Origin: Magnetococcales bacterium
GTDB taxonomy: Bacteria > Pseudomonadota > Magnetococcia > Magnetococcales > Magnetaquicoccaceae
Reading direction: 5' to 3'
NCBI GenBank assembly: GCA_015234115.1
Contig: JADFWP010000018.1
Span: 1-49,709, forward strand
Length of the DNA stretch: 49,709 nt
A model generated the notes under the pieces. That model saw nothing but the letters and a program-made list of their open reading frames with translations. It did not search any database and was not told the origin of the DNA. The number at the start of each line of letters is the position of its first letter. The stretch's first letter is position 1. A program made the translations under genes and the position numbers. This document shows positions 26,663 through 35,534 of the stretch, piece by piece.

Positions 26663-26713
26663 GCTGGCCGCTCCCTGTGTGCTCACAACCGATACCATCG
26701 ATGATCACCCGCG

Positions 26714-27037
26714 TCACGCCAACGGGACAATCGGCGCCTGACTGACCTCTTCCCGGATCTGTTGGGCGATCTCCTTGAGCAGGGTGCCGTAATCCTCCGG
26801 CGCAGCCTCGCGCAGGGCGTGGAGCGCCTTGCGGTACTCCTCCTGCTGGCTGTCGTATTCGGCCTGAAGTCGAAACAATACCGACTGCGAGGTGGTCTCC
26901 AGCCAGGAGCCGTCGCGGATGGCGTTGATGCGCGCCTCGGAATGTTTGCGAAAGGCCAGATGGGCCTGAATCCCCAACCGGATGGCCCGCTCCATTTGGC
27001 CGTTGATATCCACCTCTGGTGTGTGCTCCATTCCCAT
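26714..27037 (-). CDS. Small helical protein of unknown function
   Basis: About 107 residues, mostly helical and charged, with a likely coiled coil in the second half (YDSQQEEYRKALHALRE) and no domain that I recognise. Start uncertain (ATG at 27037 or 27031; a TTG at 27067 would also fit). Lies 52 bp upstream of the YciI gene on the same strand and downstream of lon. Confidence 0.55.
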   Translation of the reverse strand: MGMEHTPEVDINGQMERAIRLGIQAHLAFRKHSEARINAIRDGSWLETTSQSVLFRLQAEYDSQQEEYRKALHALREAAPEDYGTLLKEIAQQIREEVSQAPIVPLA

Positions 27038-27121
27038 CCAAATCCATGCCTGATGAATTACCTCCAATCAAGCTTACAGGTTCAGGGCTGGCGCGGCAAG
27101 GAATGGAGCAGCGGGCATGGG

Positions 27122-29596
27122 TCAGGAATCGAAAACCAGGTGCGCCACCTGAGGATATTTCCGTACAAAATGAACCGTGAAACCCTCGCGGATATGATCC
27201 GGCACCTCTTCATAACTCTTGCGGCAGGCTTCGGGCACGATCAATTCCCGAATGCCGACGCGCCGCGCCGCGATCACCTTTTCGCGAATCCCCCCCACAG
27301 CCAGCACCTGACCGGTCAGGGTGATCTCTCCGGTCATGGCCAGTCGCCGGTTGATCGGCTGGTTCTTGGCCAGAGACAACAAGGCGGTCGCCATGGTGAT
27401 GCCTGCCGAGGGGCCATCCTTGGGGGTGGCCCCTTCGGGAACGTGCAGATGGATCGGATGATGGGTCAGAATCTTGGCATCGGCGCCCAACTGGGCCGCG
27501 TGGGCGGTGATGTAGCTCAAGGCGATGTGGGCGGATTCCTTCATCACGTCGCCCAAGGCGCCGGTCAGGGTCAGACCGGGTTTCTCCCCGCCGGGGGTGA
27601 TCGCCTCCACATCCAGAGTGGCCCCGCCCATGGCGGTCCAGGCCAATCCGGTCACCACGCCAATCCCGTGAAAAGGCTGCTCGTCGCGGAAACCCGGTTT
27701 GCCCAGAAAGGTTTCCACCTGATCCTTGCCCACGCGAATCGGAATCGGGGCGTTCTCTTCCAGAATTTTCACCGCCGCCTTGCGGACAATGGCGGCAATT
27801 TTCTGTTCCAGACGACGCACCCCAGCCTCGCGGGCATAGCCATCCACGATCACCCGCACCGCGTCGTTGCTGATGCGCAACTGGCCGTACTGCATGCCGT
27901 TCTTTTCGTACTGTTTGGGAATCAGATGATTGCGGGCGATTTTCATCTTCTCTTCGGTGATGTAACCGGAGAGCCGGATCACCTCCATCCGGTCCAGCAG
28001 CGGTTGGGGGATGGTATCCAGTTGGTTGGCCGTGCAGATGAACAGAATCTTGGAAAGATCGAACCGCACATCCAGGTAATGATCCAGAAATTCGCTGTTC
28101 TGTTCCGGGTCCAGCACCTCCAGCAAAGCCGAAGCCGGGTCGCCGTGATAGCTGGCCCCGATCTTGTCCACCTCGTCGAGCATGATGATGGGATTGGCCG
28201 CCTCGGTGCGACGCAACGCCTGAATCATTTTCCCGGGCATGGCGCCGACATAGGTACGACGATGGCCCTTGATTTCGGCCTCGTCGCGCATGCCGCCCAC
28301 CGAAAACCGGAAAAATTTCCGTCCCACGGCCCGCGCCACCGAACGCCCGATCGACGTTTTGCCCACACCAGGCGGACCGACCAGCAAAATGATCGAACCG
28401 CCGATCTCCCCTTTCAGTTTGCCCACTGCCAGGAATTCCAGGATGCGCTCCTTGACATCGCTCAAGGCGTCGTGATCCTTGTTGAGCACCTGCCGGGCAC
28501 GGGCGATATCGAGTTTGTCCTTGGTATGCACCCCCCAGGGCAGACTGGTCAACCAATCCACATAGTTGCGGGTCACGCCGTATTCCGAAGAGCCGGTCTC
28601 CAGGATCGACAGCTTGTCCAGCTCCTCTTCGATCCGCTTTCTGGGTTCATCGCTCAAGGTCAGTTTGGCCACGCGATCCCGGAACCGCTCCATGTCGGCG
28701 GTGCGGTCGTCTTTGGTGATGCCCAGTTCCTTCTGGATCTCCTTCAACTGCTCCCGCAGGAAAAACTGACGCTGATTCTTCGAGATGCCCTCTTCCACCT
28801 GACGGGAAATCTTGTCTTGCAGCTTCACCATTTCCAGCTCTTTTTTCAAAAGAGCCAGCACCTTTTCCAGCCGTTCGCGGATGTTGAGGGTCTCCAGCAC
28901 CTCCTGCAACTCCTCGCGCTTGGAGCTGGTCATGGAGGCGACGAAATCGGCCAGTCGATCCGGTTCGCCGAAATTGTGTCGCGACAGGAACATCTTAACC
29001 TGTTCCTGGTAGAGGGAATCGAACTTCAGAATCTCCTTCAAGACGCTGATCACCGCCATGGTGTAAGGCTTGAGCGCATCCAGATCGAGATTGAGGGAGA
29101 GTTTGTCGTGATGGATCACCCGCGCGACAATCGGCGGGCCTGCTTTGACAATCTCCACGATTTCGAACCGGGAGATGCCCTCGGCGAGGAGTTTGATCTG
29201 CTTGTCTTCGTCGTTGATGGCCGCTTCCATGATGCGGGCCACCGCGCCATAACGATACAACTGGCCCGACTCGAACACCTCGTCTCCATCCTCGGCATGA
29301 CTCAGCACGATACCGAACATCTTGCCCGGCGAATTCAGGGCATATTTGATGGTGTCGTAATAGGGCGAGCCTTCCACCTGAATCGGGGTGAGCATGCCGG
29401 GAAAGAACGGGCGTCCCCCCAAGGGATAAATGACCAGTTCCGCAGGCAGCAGATCCTCTACGCGGGCAGGCGGTGGAGAGTCCCCTTTGCCCTCCGATTT
29501 CTGGGCAACGATCTCTTCCAGCGGCGACTGTACCGCATCCACTGCGGCAGAGGATGGGAAGTTGGGATCATCGTTCTGGGATGCGTCGTCGGCCAT
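27122..29596 (-). CDS. lon: Lon protease (endopeptidase La)
   Basis: ATP-dependent serine protease of 824 residues, slightly longer than E. coli Lon because of an acidic N-terminal extension of about 45 residues. Substrate-binding LON domain (about 52-240), coiled coil, AAA+ module with Walker A GPPGVGKT (407-414) and Walker B IIMLDEVD (470-477), and the C-terminal protease with catalytic Ser730 (KDGPSAGI) and Lys773 (REKVIAA). Degrades misfolded and short-lived regulatory proteins in the cytoplasm. A heat-shock-type promoter candidate lies at 29663-29691. Confidence 0.97.
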   Translation of the reverse strand: MADDASQNDDPNFPSSAAVDAVQSPLEEIVAQKSEGKGDSPPPARVEDLLPAELVIYPLGGRPFFPGMLTPIQVEGSPYYDTIKYALNSPGKMFGIVLSHAEDGDEVFESGQLYRYGAVARIMEAAINDEDKQIKLLAEGISRFEIVEIVKAGPPIVARVIHHDKLSLNLDLDALKPYTMAVISVLKEILKFDSLYQEQVKMFLSRHNFGEPDRLADFVASMTSSKREELQEVLETLNIRERLEKVLALLKKELEMVKLQDKISRQVEEGISKNQRQFFLREQLKEIQKELGITKDDRTADMERFRDRVAKLTLSDEPRKRIEEELDKLSILETGSSEYGVTRNYVDWLTSLPWGVHTKDKLDIARARQVLNKDHDALSDVKERILEFLAVGKLKGEIGGSIILLVGPPGVGKTSIGRSVARAVGRKFFRFSVGGMRDEAEIKGHRRTYVGAMPGKMIQALRRTEAANPIIMLDEVDKIGASYHGDPASALLEVLDPEQNSEFLDHYLDVRFDLSKILFICTANQLDTIPQPLLDRMEVIRLSGYITEEKMKIARNHLIPKQYEKNGMQYGQLRISNDAVRVIVDGYAREAGVRRLEQKIAAIVRKAAVKILEENAPIPIRVGKDQVETFLGKPGFRDEQPFHGIGVVTGLAWTAMGGATLDVEAITPGGEKPGLTLTGALGDVMKESAHIALSYITAHAAQLGADAKILTHHPIHLHVPEGATPKDGPSAGITMATALLSLAKNQPINRRLAMTGEITLTGQVLAVGGIREKVIAARRVGIRELIVPEACRKSYEEVPDHIREGFTVHFVRKYPQVAHLVFDS

Positions 29597-29662
29597 GGTT
29601 TACGCCTGTCAATGGAGAAGCGGATCGGTTTGTATCGGGATCACCCTCATGCATTGGGAATT

Positions 29663-29691
29663 ATATGGGATGGAAAGGGCACGGATGCAAC
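29663..29691 (-). promoter_or_regulatory. Sigma-32-like promoter of lon
   Basis: Minus strand: GTTGCA (29686-29691), a 15-bp spacer and TCCCATAT (29663-29670), close to the heat-shock consensus CTTGAA-N13-15-CCCCATNT. An overlapping exact TATAAT suggests that sigma-70 may also use the site. About 70 bp from the lon ATG. Confidence 0.55.
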
Positions 29692-29731
29692 CAGGAAATA
29701 CCATTTTTCGACAAATCCCGAAAATATTTTT

Positions 29732-29941
29732 ACCGTGGGACTCCCGCAAGGGAGTTCCACGGTTGGGGGGTGAGGGGGGACTCCCCCCATCATGCAAGTT
29801 ACCGTGGAACGTCCGCAAGGGCGATCCACGGTTGGGGGGTGAGGGGGGACTCCCCCCATCATGCAAGTTACCGTGGAACGTCCGCAAGGGCGATCCACGG
29901 TTAGGGGGTGAGGGGGAGACTCCCCCCCCATTATGCAAGTT
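29732..29941. repeat. Three tandem 69-72 bp hairpin repeats between erpA and lon
   Basis: Units at 29732-29800, 29801-29869 and 29870-29941. Each has a 13-bp-arm hairpin closed by a GCAA loop (CCGTGG ... GCAA ... CCACGG), then GGTTGGGGGGTGAGGGGGG, a second G-run/C-run hairpin (GGGGGGACTCCCCCC), and ATGCAAGTT. Units 1 and 2 differ at paired stem positions in a compensatory way. Together with the lon promoter this fills the 374-bp gap 29597-29970, which holds no gene that I trust. Confidence 0.9.
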
Positions 29942-29970
29942 TCATCCGCGCCCAGGGTTGTATGCTGCGA

Positions 29971-30324
29971 TCATGCGTTGGCGCAGCCGCCCATGGTGTT
30001 GGGAGTGAAGGATTGACCGCAACCGCAAGAACTGGCCGCATTGGGATTGCGAATCACAAACTGGGCGCCGGAGAGGTCTTCGACATAATCCACTTCGGCA
30101 CCAGCCAGATAGTTGAGCGAGGTGGGATCGATCAACACCTTGGCGCCATGGGATTCGATCAGGGTGTCGGCCTCTTCCTGGGTGTCATCGAAGGTGAAGC
30201 CATACTTGAAACCCGAGCATCCGCCGCCGGAGACGAAGATGCGCAGTTTGGTTTGCGGGTTGTTCTCTTCCTGAAGCAGTTCGCTCAGCTTGCTGGCCGC
30301 GCTGGAGGTAAGGGTCAGGGACAT
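29971..30324 (-). CDS. ErpA/IscA-type iron-sulfur cluster assembly protein
   Basis: A 117-residue A-type carrier that receives and delivers [2Fe-2S]/[4Fe-4S] clusters. The three ligand cysteines are present: Cys36 in GGGCSGF, and Cys100 and Cys102 in SCGCGQSF. Start at the ATG at 30324 with AAGGAG ten bases upstream. It stands alone, outside an isc or suf operon, which is more typical of ErpA than of IscA. Confidence 0.9.
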   Translation of the reverse strand: MSLTLTSSAASKLSELLQEENNPQTKLRIFVSGGGCSGFKYGFTFDDTQEEADTLIESHGAKVLIDPTSLNYLAGAEVDYVEDLSGAQFVIRNPNAASSCGCGQSFTPNTMGGCANA

Positions 30325-30384
30325 GGATAAGAGACTCCTTGCGAGATATGTGAATCGATCATGTGGGATCATCAACCTGTGAAT

Positions 30385-30413
30385 ATCATACGCTGCCCAG
30401 ACCAAAGAGTCGA
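30385..30413 (-). promoter_or_regulatory. Promoter candidate for the ErpA/IscA gene
   Basis: Minus strand: TCGACT (30408-30413), 17-bp spacer, TATGAT (30385-30390), 61 bp from the start codon. The arms AAGAGACTC (30329-30337) and GAGTCTCTT (30412-30420) form a long-range inverted repeat around it. Confidence 0.35.
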
Positions 30414-30463
30414 GTCTCTTGACATGACCACCGATGCAGATCGATCCGCAACTCCTGCGGCAC

Positions 30464-33400
30464 TCATGCGACGAGCACGATCTGTTCCGCCCGCAGCGTC
30501 GCAACGCCCTGCAAAGTGGCCAGTGGCACCGCTTCCCCAGAGCCTGTGCCATCGGCATCGTATTTAAGCACCGAGGAGGCGGTACTGAACAGAAACCGCT
30601 GCGCGGGGGTGGTGGCCCGACCGGTTCGGTTGCTGGCAAACCGGGCAGCCTCCAGAGCGCCGACCGGCAGATTGCCGAAGTTCCTGCTGGCGAAAACCAG
30701 TTTGTCTCCCTGATCCGCACTGAAATCGCTCAGGATATCCCCCCCCTCCGCAGGGGCGATGAACCGGAAAAAGTCGGCGCCATCGCCTCCGGTCAACCGA
30801 TCGCGCCCCGCGTTCCCGGAGAGACGATCGTTGCCCGCCCCGCCAATCAACTGATCATCGCCACGCCCCCCGAGCAGACGGTCCATGCCTGCCCCTCCCT
30901 GCAACCGATCATCGCCGACCCCGCCGCTCAACTGGTCATTGCCAGCCCCGCCGCTCAACCGATCATTGCCACCCATGCCAGTCAAGATATCATGCCCCGT
31001 TCCCCCGGTCAGGGAATTGTCGCTGGAGTCGCCTGTGAACGGCTGTGTGAACGCAATGAGCGAAAAATTCTGTTGGATGCTGGTTCCGACCGCCGCCGGA
31101 GGAATCACAAACGACTGAATCGGAGCACCTTCAGAATCGGCCTCCAGTGTGGCGCCGGCAGACGGAATCCAGGTCAGAAAACGACTATTGATCGCCGTAT
31201 TGACAAACAGATTCCCATTCAGGTTGATCTCGACGTTGGCCAGCCCAATGTCACTCAGTGCACTGAAGATCACGCCGTTCAGAATGGCGGCATCATCACC
31301 ATTGGCAAGGTCAAAGACGAACTGCTGCCAGGAGGAATGAGTCACGGCGCCATAGGCATCGACCGCATCGACCCGCCACCAATAGGTGGCGCTTGACAGT
31401 GTATTCGGGGCGTTCAGCAGGTAATGGGAAAGCGGGATGTTCTCCTCGCGGAAAACCGCCTTGGACTCGCTCCGCTCACTGGCGATGACCAGCGTATAAT
31501 GTACCGCGTCCCCCTGCGGATCAACCGCCGAACTCCAGTCAAACAATGCCTGGCGACCATGATTGCGGGTCCTGGAGTGCAACTGAACAGATCCGGGCGC
31601 CTCATTCCCCGGTTTGCTCTTGTAGAGATAACGGGTCTCCGGCGATGAAACCCGGCCACCCTCCTCGCGCATCAGATACTGAAGCTGATATTGTCCCGGC
31701 TCTTTGCACTCCTCAAGAATCTGGCTTGTGGCAAGCTCCCAACGCTGCCGTTCCGCGCTCCAGGTCATCGGATAAGAGTGCGTCTCCAGCGCGATCTGAT
31801 AGTCCCCATCGTCACCCTCTTCCTGGGTCATGGCATCCGGCCCGATGAGGTTGACCCAAACGGCGGCAATCCGGGTATCGCTCGCGCCCGCCACCGTGGC
31901 CGACAAAAGCGCAATCTGATCCACATTGCCCGTTGGTGTGATCTCCTCGAACAGCAACGGACCCCGCCCCCGGCTGATCGGAGCGAAACCCAACGCAAAA
32001 TTCCCGAGCGTTACCCCATCCCCGGTTCCCAAGGCCGTCAATTCGTTGCTGCCCCGACCGTCTCCGTTATCATCCAGCAAAGGATGCTGCCCGGCTCCAT
32101 CCAGGATCCAGGGTTGCGTTGCCAACATCTCCGCACTGAGATTGACCTGGTTGTCAGGCCCGGCTGTATAACGCTCGGTCAATCTGGTCGCCTGGTTGAA
32201 CGCATCGTAGAGCATTTCACCCTCCCCCAACTGTTTAAACAGAGAATCGACAAAAAACTCACCACTCTGAACGCCATCGGGTTCCTGCGCGCCCCGGACC
32301 GAACGCTCATCGCCCGTGGCCGATGAGATGATGATGCGACCAGTAGCCGACAGATCATCGATGAAACTGCCGGAATAACAGGATCCCAGGATGACCACCT
32401 CCCTGGGGGTCTGCATCTGAGGCAATCCCGCTTCGAGATTTCCCAACCACTCGTTGAGATCCGCCGAAGTGACCGCGGCCTCGGTGGGGGAGGTCGCATC
32501 CAGGTAGACCTTTTCCCGTTGTCCATGATCCACCAGAATCAGGTACAAGGGCGCCGGAGTCGCGCTCATCTTGCTCTGCGCCCAAACCTTGATGGCGTTT
32601 TCCAGGTTGCTGCGACTGGATGGCCTGGGCACCACCTCGCGCAGATTGCGGAAATCACCCGCTCCCAACTCCGGCTCAATCGTGCTGGTGTCGGAGTTCA
32701 GATAATAAATATTGTCACTGGTGAAGCCACGCGCCAGCAGGGTTCGATAAATCCGGTTGGTGCTGCGCTTGTGGGACAGCACGCCCTCGGAAAGGCCGGT
32801 TTCCGCATCCTTCAACCCGCCCTGCACCAGGATGACATAGCCTGCCGGAGCGCCCACATGCAACTCCCCTGGAATGCTGCTCCCCCCCTGCACCAGCAAC
32901 GACGGCATGTTGCGCACGACGACATCATACTCCCCGGCGGCAAGACCACTGATGTCATGAAACTGGAAGCGACCCGCATCATTCGGGTTCGTTGTCCATG
33001 TCCGGATGGCGCCATCGGCTGCGGTGATGGTCAACTCGATGATCTGGTTCGAAAAAATCTGATGCCTGGCAGCATCATCCAGGTTGAGGTTCCCGGCGGT
33101 TATCGTCATCTGGCCATTGAAGACCGCAGAGGCCCCAGGAAGGATATCATAACGAGAGCTGTCCGGAGCGGCATTATCCAAAACAATGGAAGCGACAAAG
33201 GGAGTGCCGCCTGGCGTCACGGCAAAAGTGACCGATTTCTCGCTGGCATTGTCTGCCCAGTCCTGCGCCCGGACAGTCACTTCATAGAGATGGCCGACCT
33301 GCCAGGTGCAAAGGATCTCGTCAAAATTCCACCTGTTTCCGGTGGAAGCCACCGCAGCAGCAAACCAAACATCATCGCCATTGGCGACAAGACTGCCGGA

Positions 33401-35281
33401 TCCAGGAATCAGATAGCAATTGCTGGTCACATCTCTTATTTTCATTTTGACTTGACGAACCCCGTCTTCGTTATCATCCCGTGCCGACCCGGTGAATCGA
33501 CTCAGACGGTCGGAATTCAAATCGTAGATCTGATTCACGGGATACGAGATCCCGACAACCGGCGCCTCCGTATCCGCAACCGGAGAGATCGAGATCCTCA
33601 CCTCGGCATCCGCGCCGGAAAACACCTGATCATCCCGCCCTTGCCACCGTATCGCCGTGCTCCCGTTCCAACGGACATCCGGAACAAAGGTCAGATTGGC
33701 AAGATCGGCTGCCGCAATTTCCCAATTCAGACCAACCGGTCGGTCTGACAATCTCAGCACCCCCTGATTGGCAGGAGGCAGAGCCGTGATCTGGATGGCA
33801 GCCAGGGCATCCGCATCGCGATCCGTGAATCTCATGGCAAAGTCTGCCTCCCGGAACCGGAGGATCTCCCCTTGCGTGACGCTCCCGGAAAACCCCGTGA
33901 CGGTTGGCTGGTTATTGGGGGGACGTACCGTCACCGCAAGCCCCTCCGAGGTGAAACTGGTCCGATTGGCGCCATCGATCTGAATGGCCTTGAGCGTATG
34001 CGTACCCACCTGAAGTTCAATCCTGGTCTGCCACGCCGCACGACGCACCTGCAATCTGGCGAGCCGTTCCCCCGGATCGATCCGGTCATTGTTGTTCCGG
34101 TCATCGAACAGCTCAATCGTGTTCCCGCGCACGCCCCCCTGACCCGTGATGGTCAGCCTGCTCCTGGAGGTGATCTGATCTGAAGGAAGCCCGTCGTCAT
34201 CACGGGTGGCCAGAGCCAGCATGGTGGGCGCAGCGGGCCGCCCGGCACCAGAGGGATCATTGAACAGAACCGATGACGCCAGCACCAGATCCGGATCATG
34301 ATCCTGATTCAGATCCCCGATGGCCACGGAACGGGACTCACCAATCGTCGGATACTGGCTGGCCGACTGAAACGTCCCATCCCCGTTCCCGGAGAACAAC
34401 GCCACCTGATTGGCGCGCATCGCGACCACCAGATCCAACTGCCGGTCCCCATCCAGATCACCCAGCTTGAGATCCGTTGGATTCCAATCGACCTCCAGCG
34501 TTCCTGCCCGCTCGAACGATTCAGGAGTTGTGGCCAACAGCACCGAAACCGAATAGGCAGGCGGGACGAGATCGACCGAATCGGGCGCGTTGGCCACCAC
34601 CAGATCCGGCAGGCCATCCTGATTCAAATCCCCGAGGGCCATGGCTCCGGGGTGCATCACCGTTTGCACCACCGGGGCGCGAAAAGTTCCATCGCCATTG
34701 CCCTGCAACACGGAAACCGTATTGTCCTGATGGCTCGCAACCACAAGATCCACAAAGGAATCACCACTCAGACGACCGGCCACGACAGTGCTGGCCCACC
34801 CTCCTGTCTCCATATGGATCGCATCCTGAAAGTGTCCGTCCCCCCGCCCCAACAGCACGCTCAACCCCTGACTGCCATCACTGCCAACGATCAGATCCAC
34901 ATGTCCATCGTTGTTCAGATCGGTCAACGTCAGGCCATTCGGATTGGGAACCGTCTCAATCACTTCACCTCTCTGGAACGCCCCATTCCCAACACCATTA
35001 TTAATCAATATTCTGCTGCTATTGGCGTCAAAAACCACCACGTCCAACATGTCATCATGATTCAGGTCAGCACAATTCAATCCATTGCTGTTCCAGGCAA
35101 GCAGGATTGAGCGGGATATGAAATGACCATGCCCATCCGATATCATTACCTTGAAATTATTTTCAGAGGTTGATGCAATGATATCAGACACTCCGTTCCC
35201 ATCAACATCGCCAATAACGACCGAATTATTCCCAAAATCCGGAAGAATGGCGGGATCTTCAAAGATTTCTGTAATCGGCAT
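30464..35281 (-). CDS. RTX-secreted giant protein with FG-GAP propeller and caspase/legumain-like protease domain
   Basis: A 1605-residue extracellular protein without a signal peptide. Residues about 15-340 hold seven or so FG-GAP/VCBS repeats ([13 protein letters not shown] type), forming a Ca-binding beta-propeller. Then come Ig/cadherin-like modules (about 370-810). Residues 815-1040 form a clan CD cysteine peptidase-like domain: ILVDHG with His919 and [11 protein letters not shown] with Cys968, the His/Cys dyad pattern of C13/C14 families. FN3-like modules follow, then about nine GGxGxDxLxG RTX nonapeptides (about 1425-1500) and a 100-residue C-terminal type I secretion signal ending in VLVA. 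AGGAGGAGCGTTCG precedes the ATG. No HlyB/HlyD/TolC genes are in the window. Confidence 0.85.
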   Translation of the reverse strand: MPITEIFEDPAILPDFGNNSVVIGDVDGNGVSDIIASTSENNFKVMISDGHGHFISRSILLAWNSNGLNCADLNHDDMLDVVVFDANSSRILINNGVGNGAFQRGEVIETVPNPNGLTLTDLNNDGHVDLIVGSDGSQGLSVLLGRGDGHFQDAIHMETGGWASTVVAGRLSGDSFVDLVVASHQDNTVSVLQGNGDGTFRAPVVQTVMHPGAMALGDLNQDGLPDLVVANAPDSVDLVPPAYSVSVLLATTPESFERAGTLEVDWNPTDLKLGDLDGDRQLDLVVAMRANQVALFSGNGDGTFQSASQYPTIGESRSVAIGDLNQDHDPDLVLASSVLFNDPSGAGRPAAPTMLALATRDDDGLPSDQITSRSRLTITGQGGVRGNTIELFDDRNNNDRIDPGERLARLQVRRAAWQTRIELQVGTHTLKAIQIDGANRTSFTSEGLAVTVRPPNNQPTVTGFSGSVTQGEILRFREADFAMRFTDRDADALAAIQITALPPANQGVLRLSDRPVGLNWEIAAADLANLTFVPDVRWNGSTAIRWQGRDDQVFSGADAEVRISISPVADTEAPVVGISYPVNQIYDLNSDRLSRFTGSARDDNEDGVRQVKMKIRDVTSNCYLIPGSGSLVANGDDVWFAAAVASTGNRWNFDEILCTWQVGHLYEVTVRAQDWADNASEKSVTFAVTPGGTPFVASIVLDNAAPDSSRYDILPGASAVFNGQMTITAGNLNLDDAARHQIFSNQIIELTITAADGAIRTWTTNPNDAGRFQFHDISGLAAGEYDVVVRNMPSLLVQGGSSIPGELHVGAPAGYVILVQGGLKDAETGLSEGVLSHKRSTNRIYRTLLARGFTSDNIYYLNSDTSTIEPELGAGDFRNLREVVPRPSSRSNLENAIKVWAQSKMSATPAPLYLILVDHGQREKVYLDATSPTEAAVTSADLNEWLGNLEAGLPQMQTPREVVILGSCYSGSFIDDLSATGRIIISSATGDERSVRGAQEPDGVQSGEFFVDSLFKQLGEGEMLYDAFNQATRLTERYTAGPDNQVNLSAEMLATQPWILDGAGQHPLLDDNGDGRGSNELTALGTGDGVTLGNFALGFAPISRGRGPLLFEEITPTGNVDQIALLSATVAGASDTRIAAVWVNLIGPDAMTQEEGDDGDYQIALETHSYPMTWSAERQRWELATSQILEECKEPGQYQLQYLMREEGGRVSSPETRYLYKSKPGNEAPGSVQLHSRTRNHGRQALFDWSSAVDPQGDAVHYTLVIASERSESKAVFREENIPLSHYLLNAPNTLSSATYWWRVDAVDAYGAVTHSSWQQFVFDLANGDDAAILNGVIFSALSDIGLANVEINLNGNLFVNTAINSRFLTWIPSAGATLEADSEGAPIQSFVIPPAAVGTSIQQNFSLIAFTQPFTGDSSDNSLTGGTGHDILTGMGGNDRLSGGAGNDQLSGGVGDDRLQGGAGMDRLLGGRGDDQLIGGAGNDRLSGNAGRDRLTGGDGADFFRFIAPAEGGDILSDFSADQGDKLVFASRNFGNLPVGALEAARFASNRTGRATTPAQRFLFSTASSVLKYDADGTGSGEAVPLATLQGVATLRAEQIVLVA

Positions 35282-35534
35282 CGAACGCTCCTCCTGTCAA
35301 AGAAAAGGTCTGCATAGCATCCCAGTTCCCGATAAGAAGTCAAGCAAAATTCCATTATGCCAACACATAAAGATGATGATGCGGAAGAATCAAAATTCTG
35401 CTTGACTCATTCCTGTGAGATTATCCATACTCCTCCCCAAGGTGGTTGACCAATCAGAACTGACAGCAGAATCAACCCCTCTTCCTGGTTTGGCGATTGC
35501 CCAGAACAAAACCATTGCGAGGAGTCCAATCCCC

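Noticed and set aside
26762-29773. Very long open frame on the plus strand opposite lon
   Set aside because: It is antisense to a clear Lon protease and its sequence is the His/Gln/Arg-rich type produced by GC-rich antisense frames; no domain is recognisable.
29732-29941. CRISPR array
   Set aside because: The units are repeated end to end with no unique spacers, and there are no cas genes.
29609-30008. Repeat peptides read from the tandem units on either strand
   Set aside because: The unit length of 69 bp keeps a frame open by chance; the stem change is compensatory at the base level, and no start signal or known domain is present.
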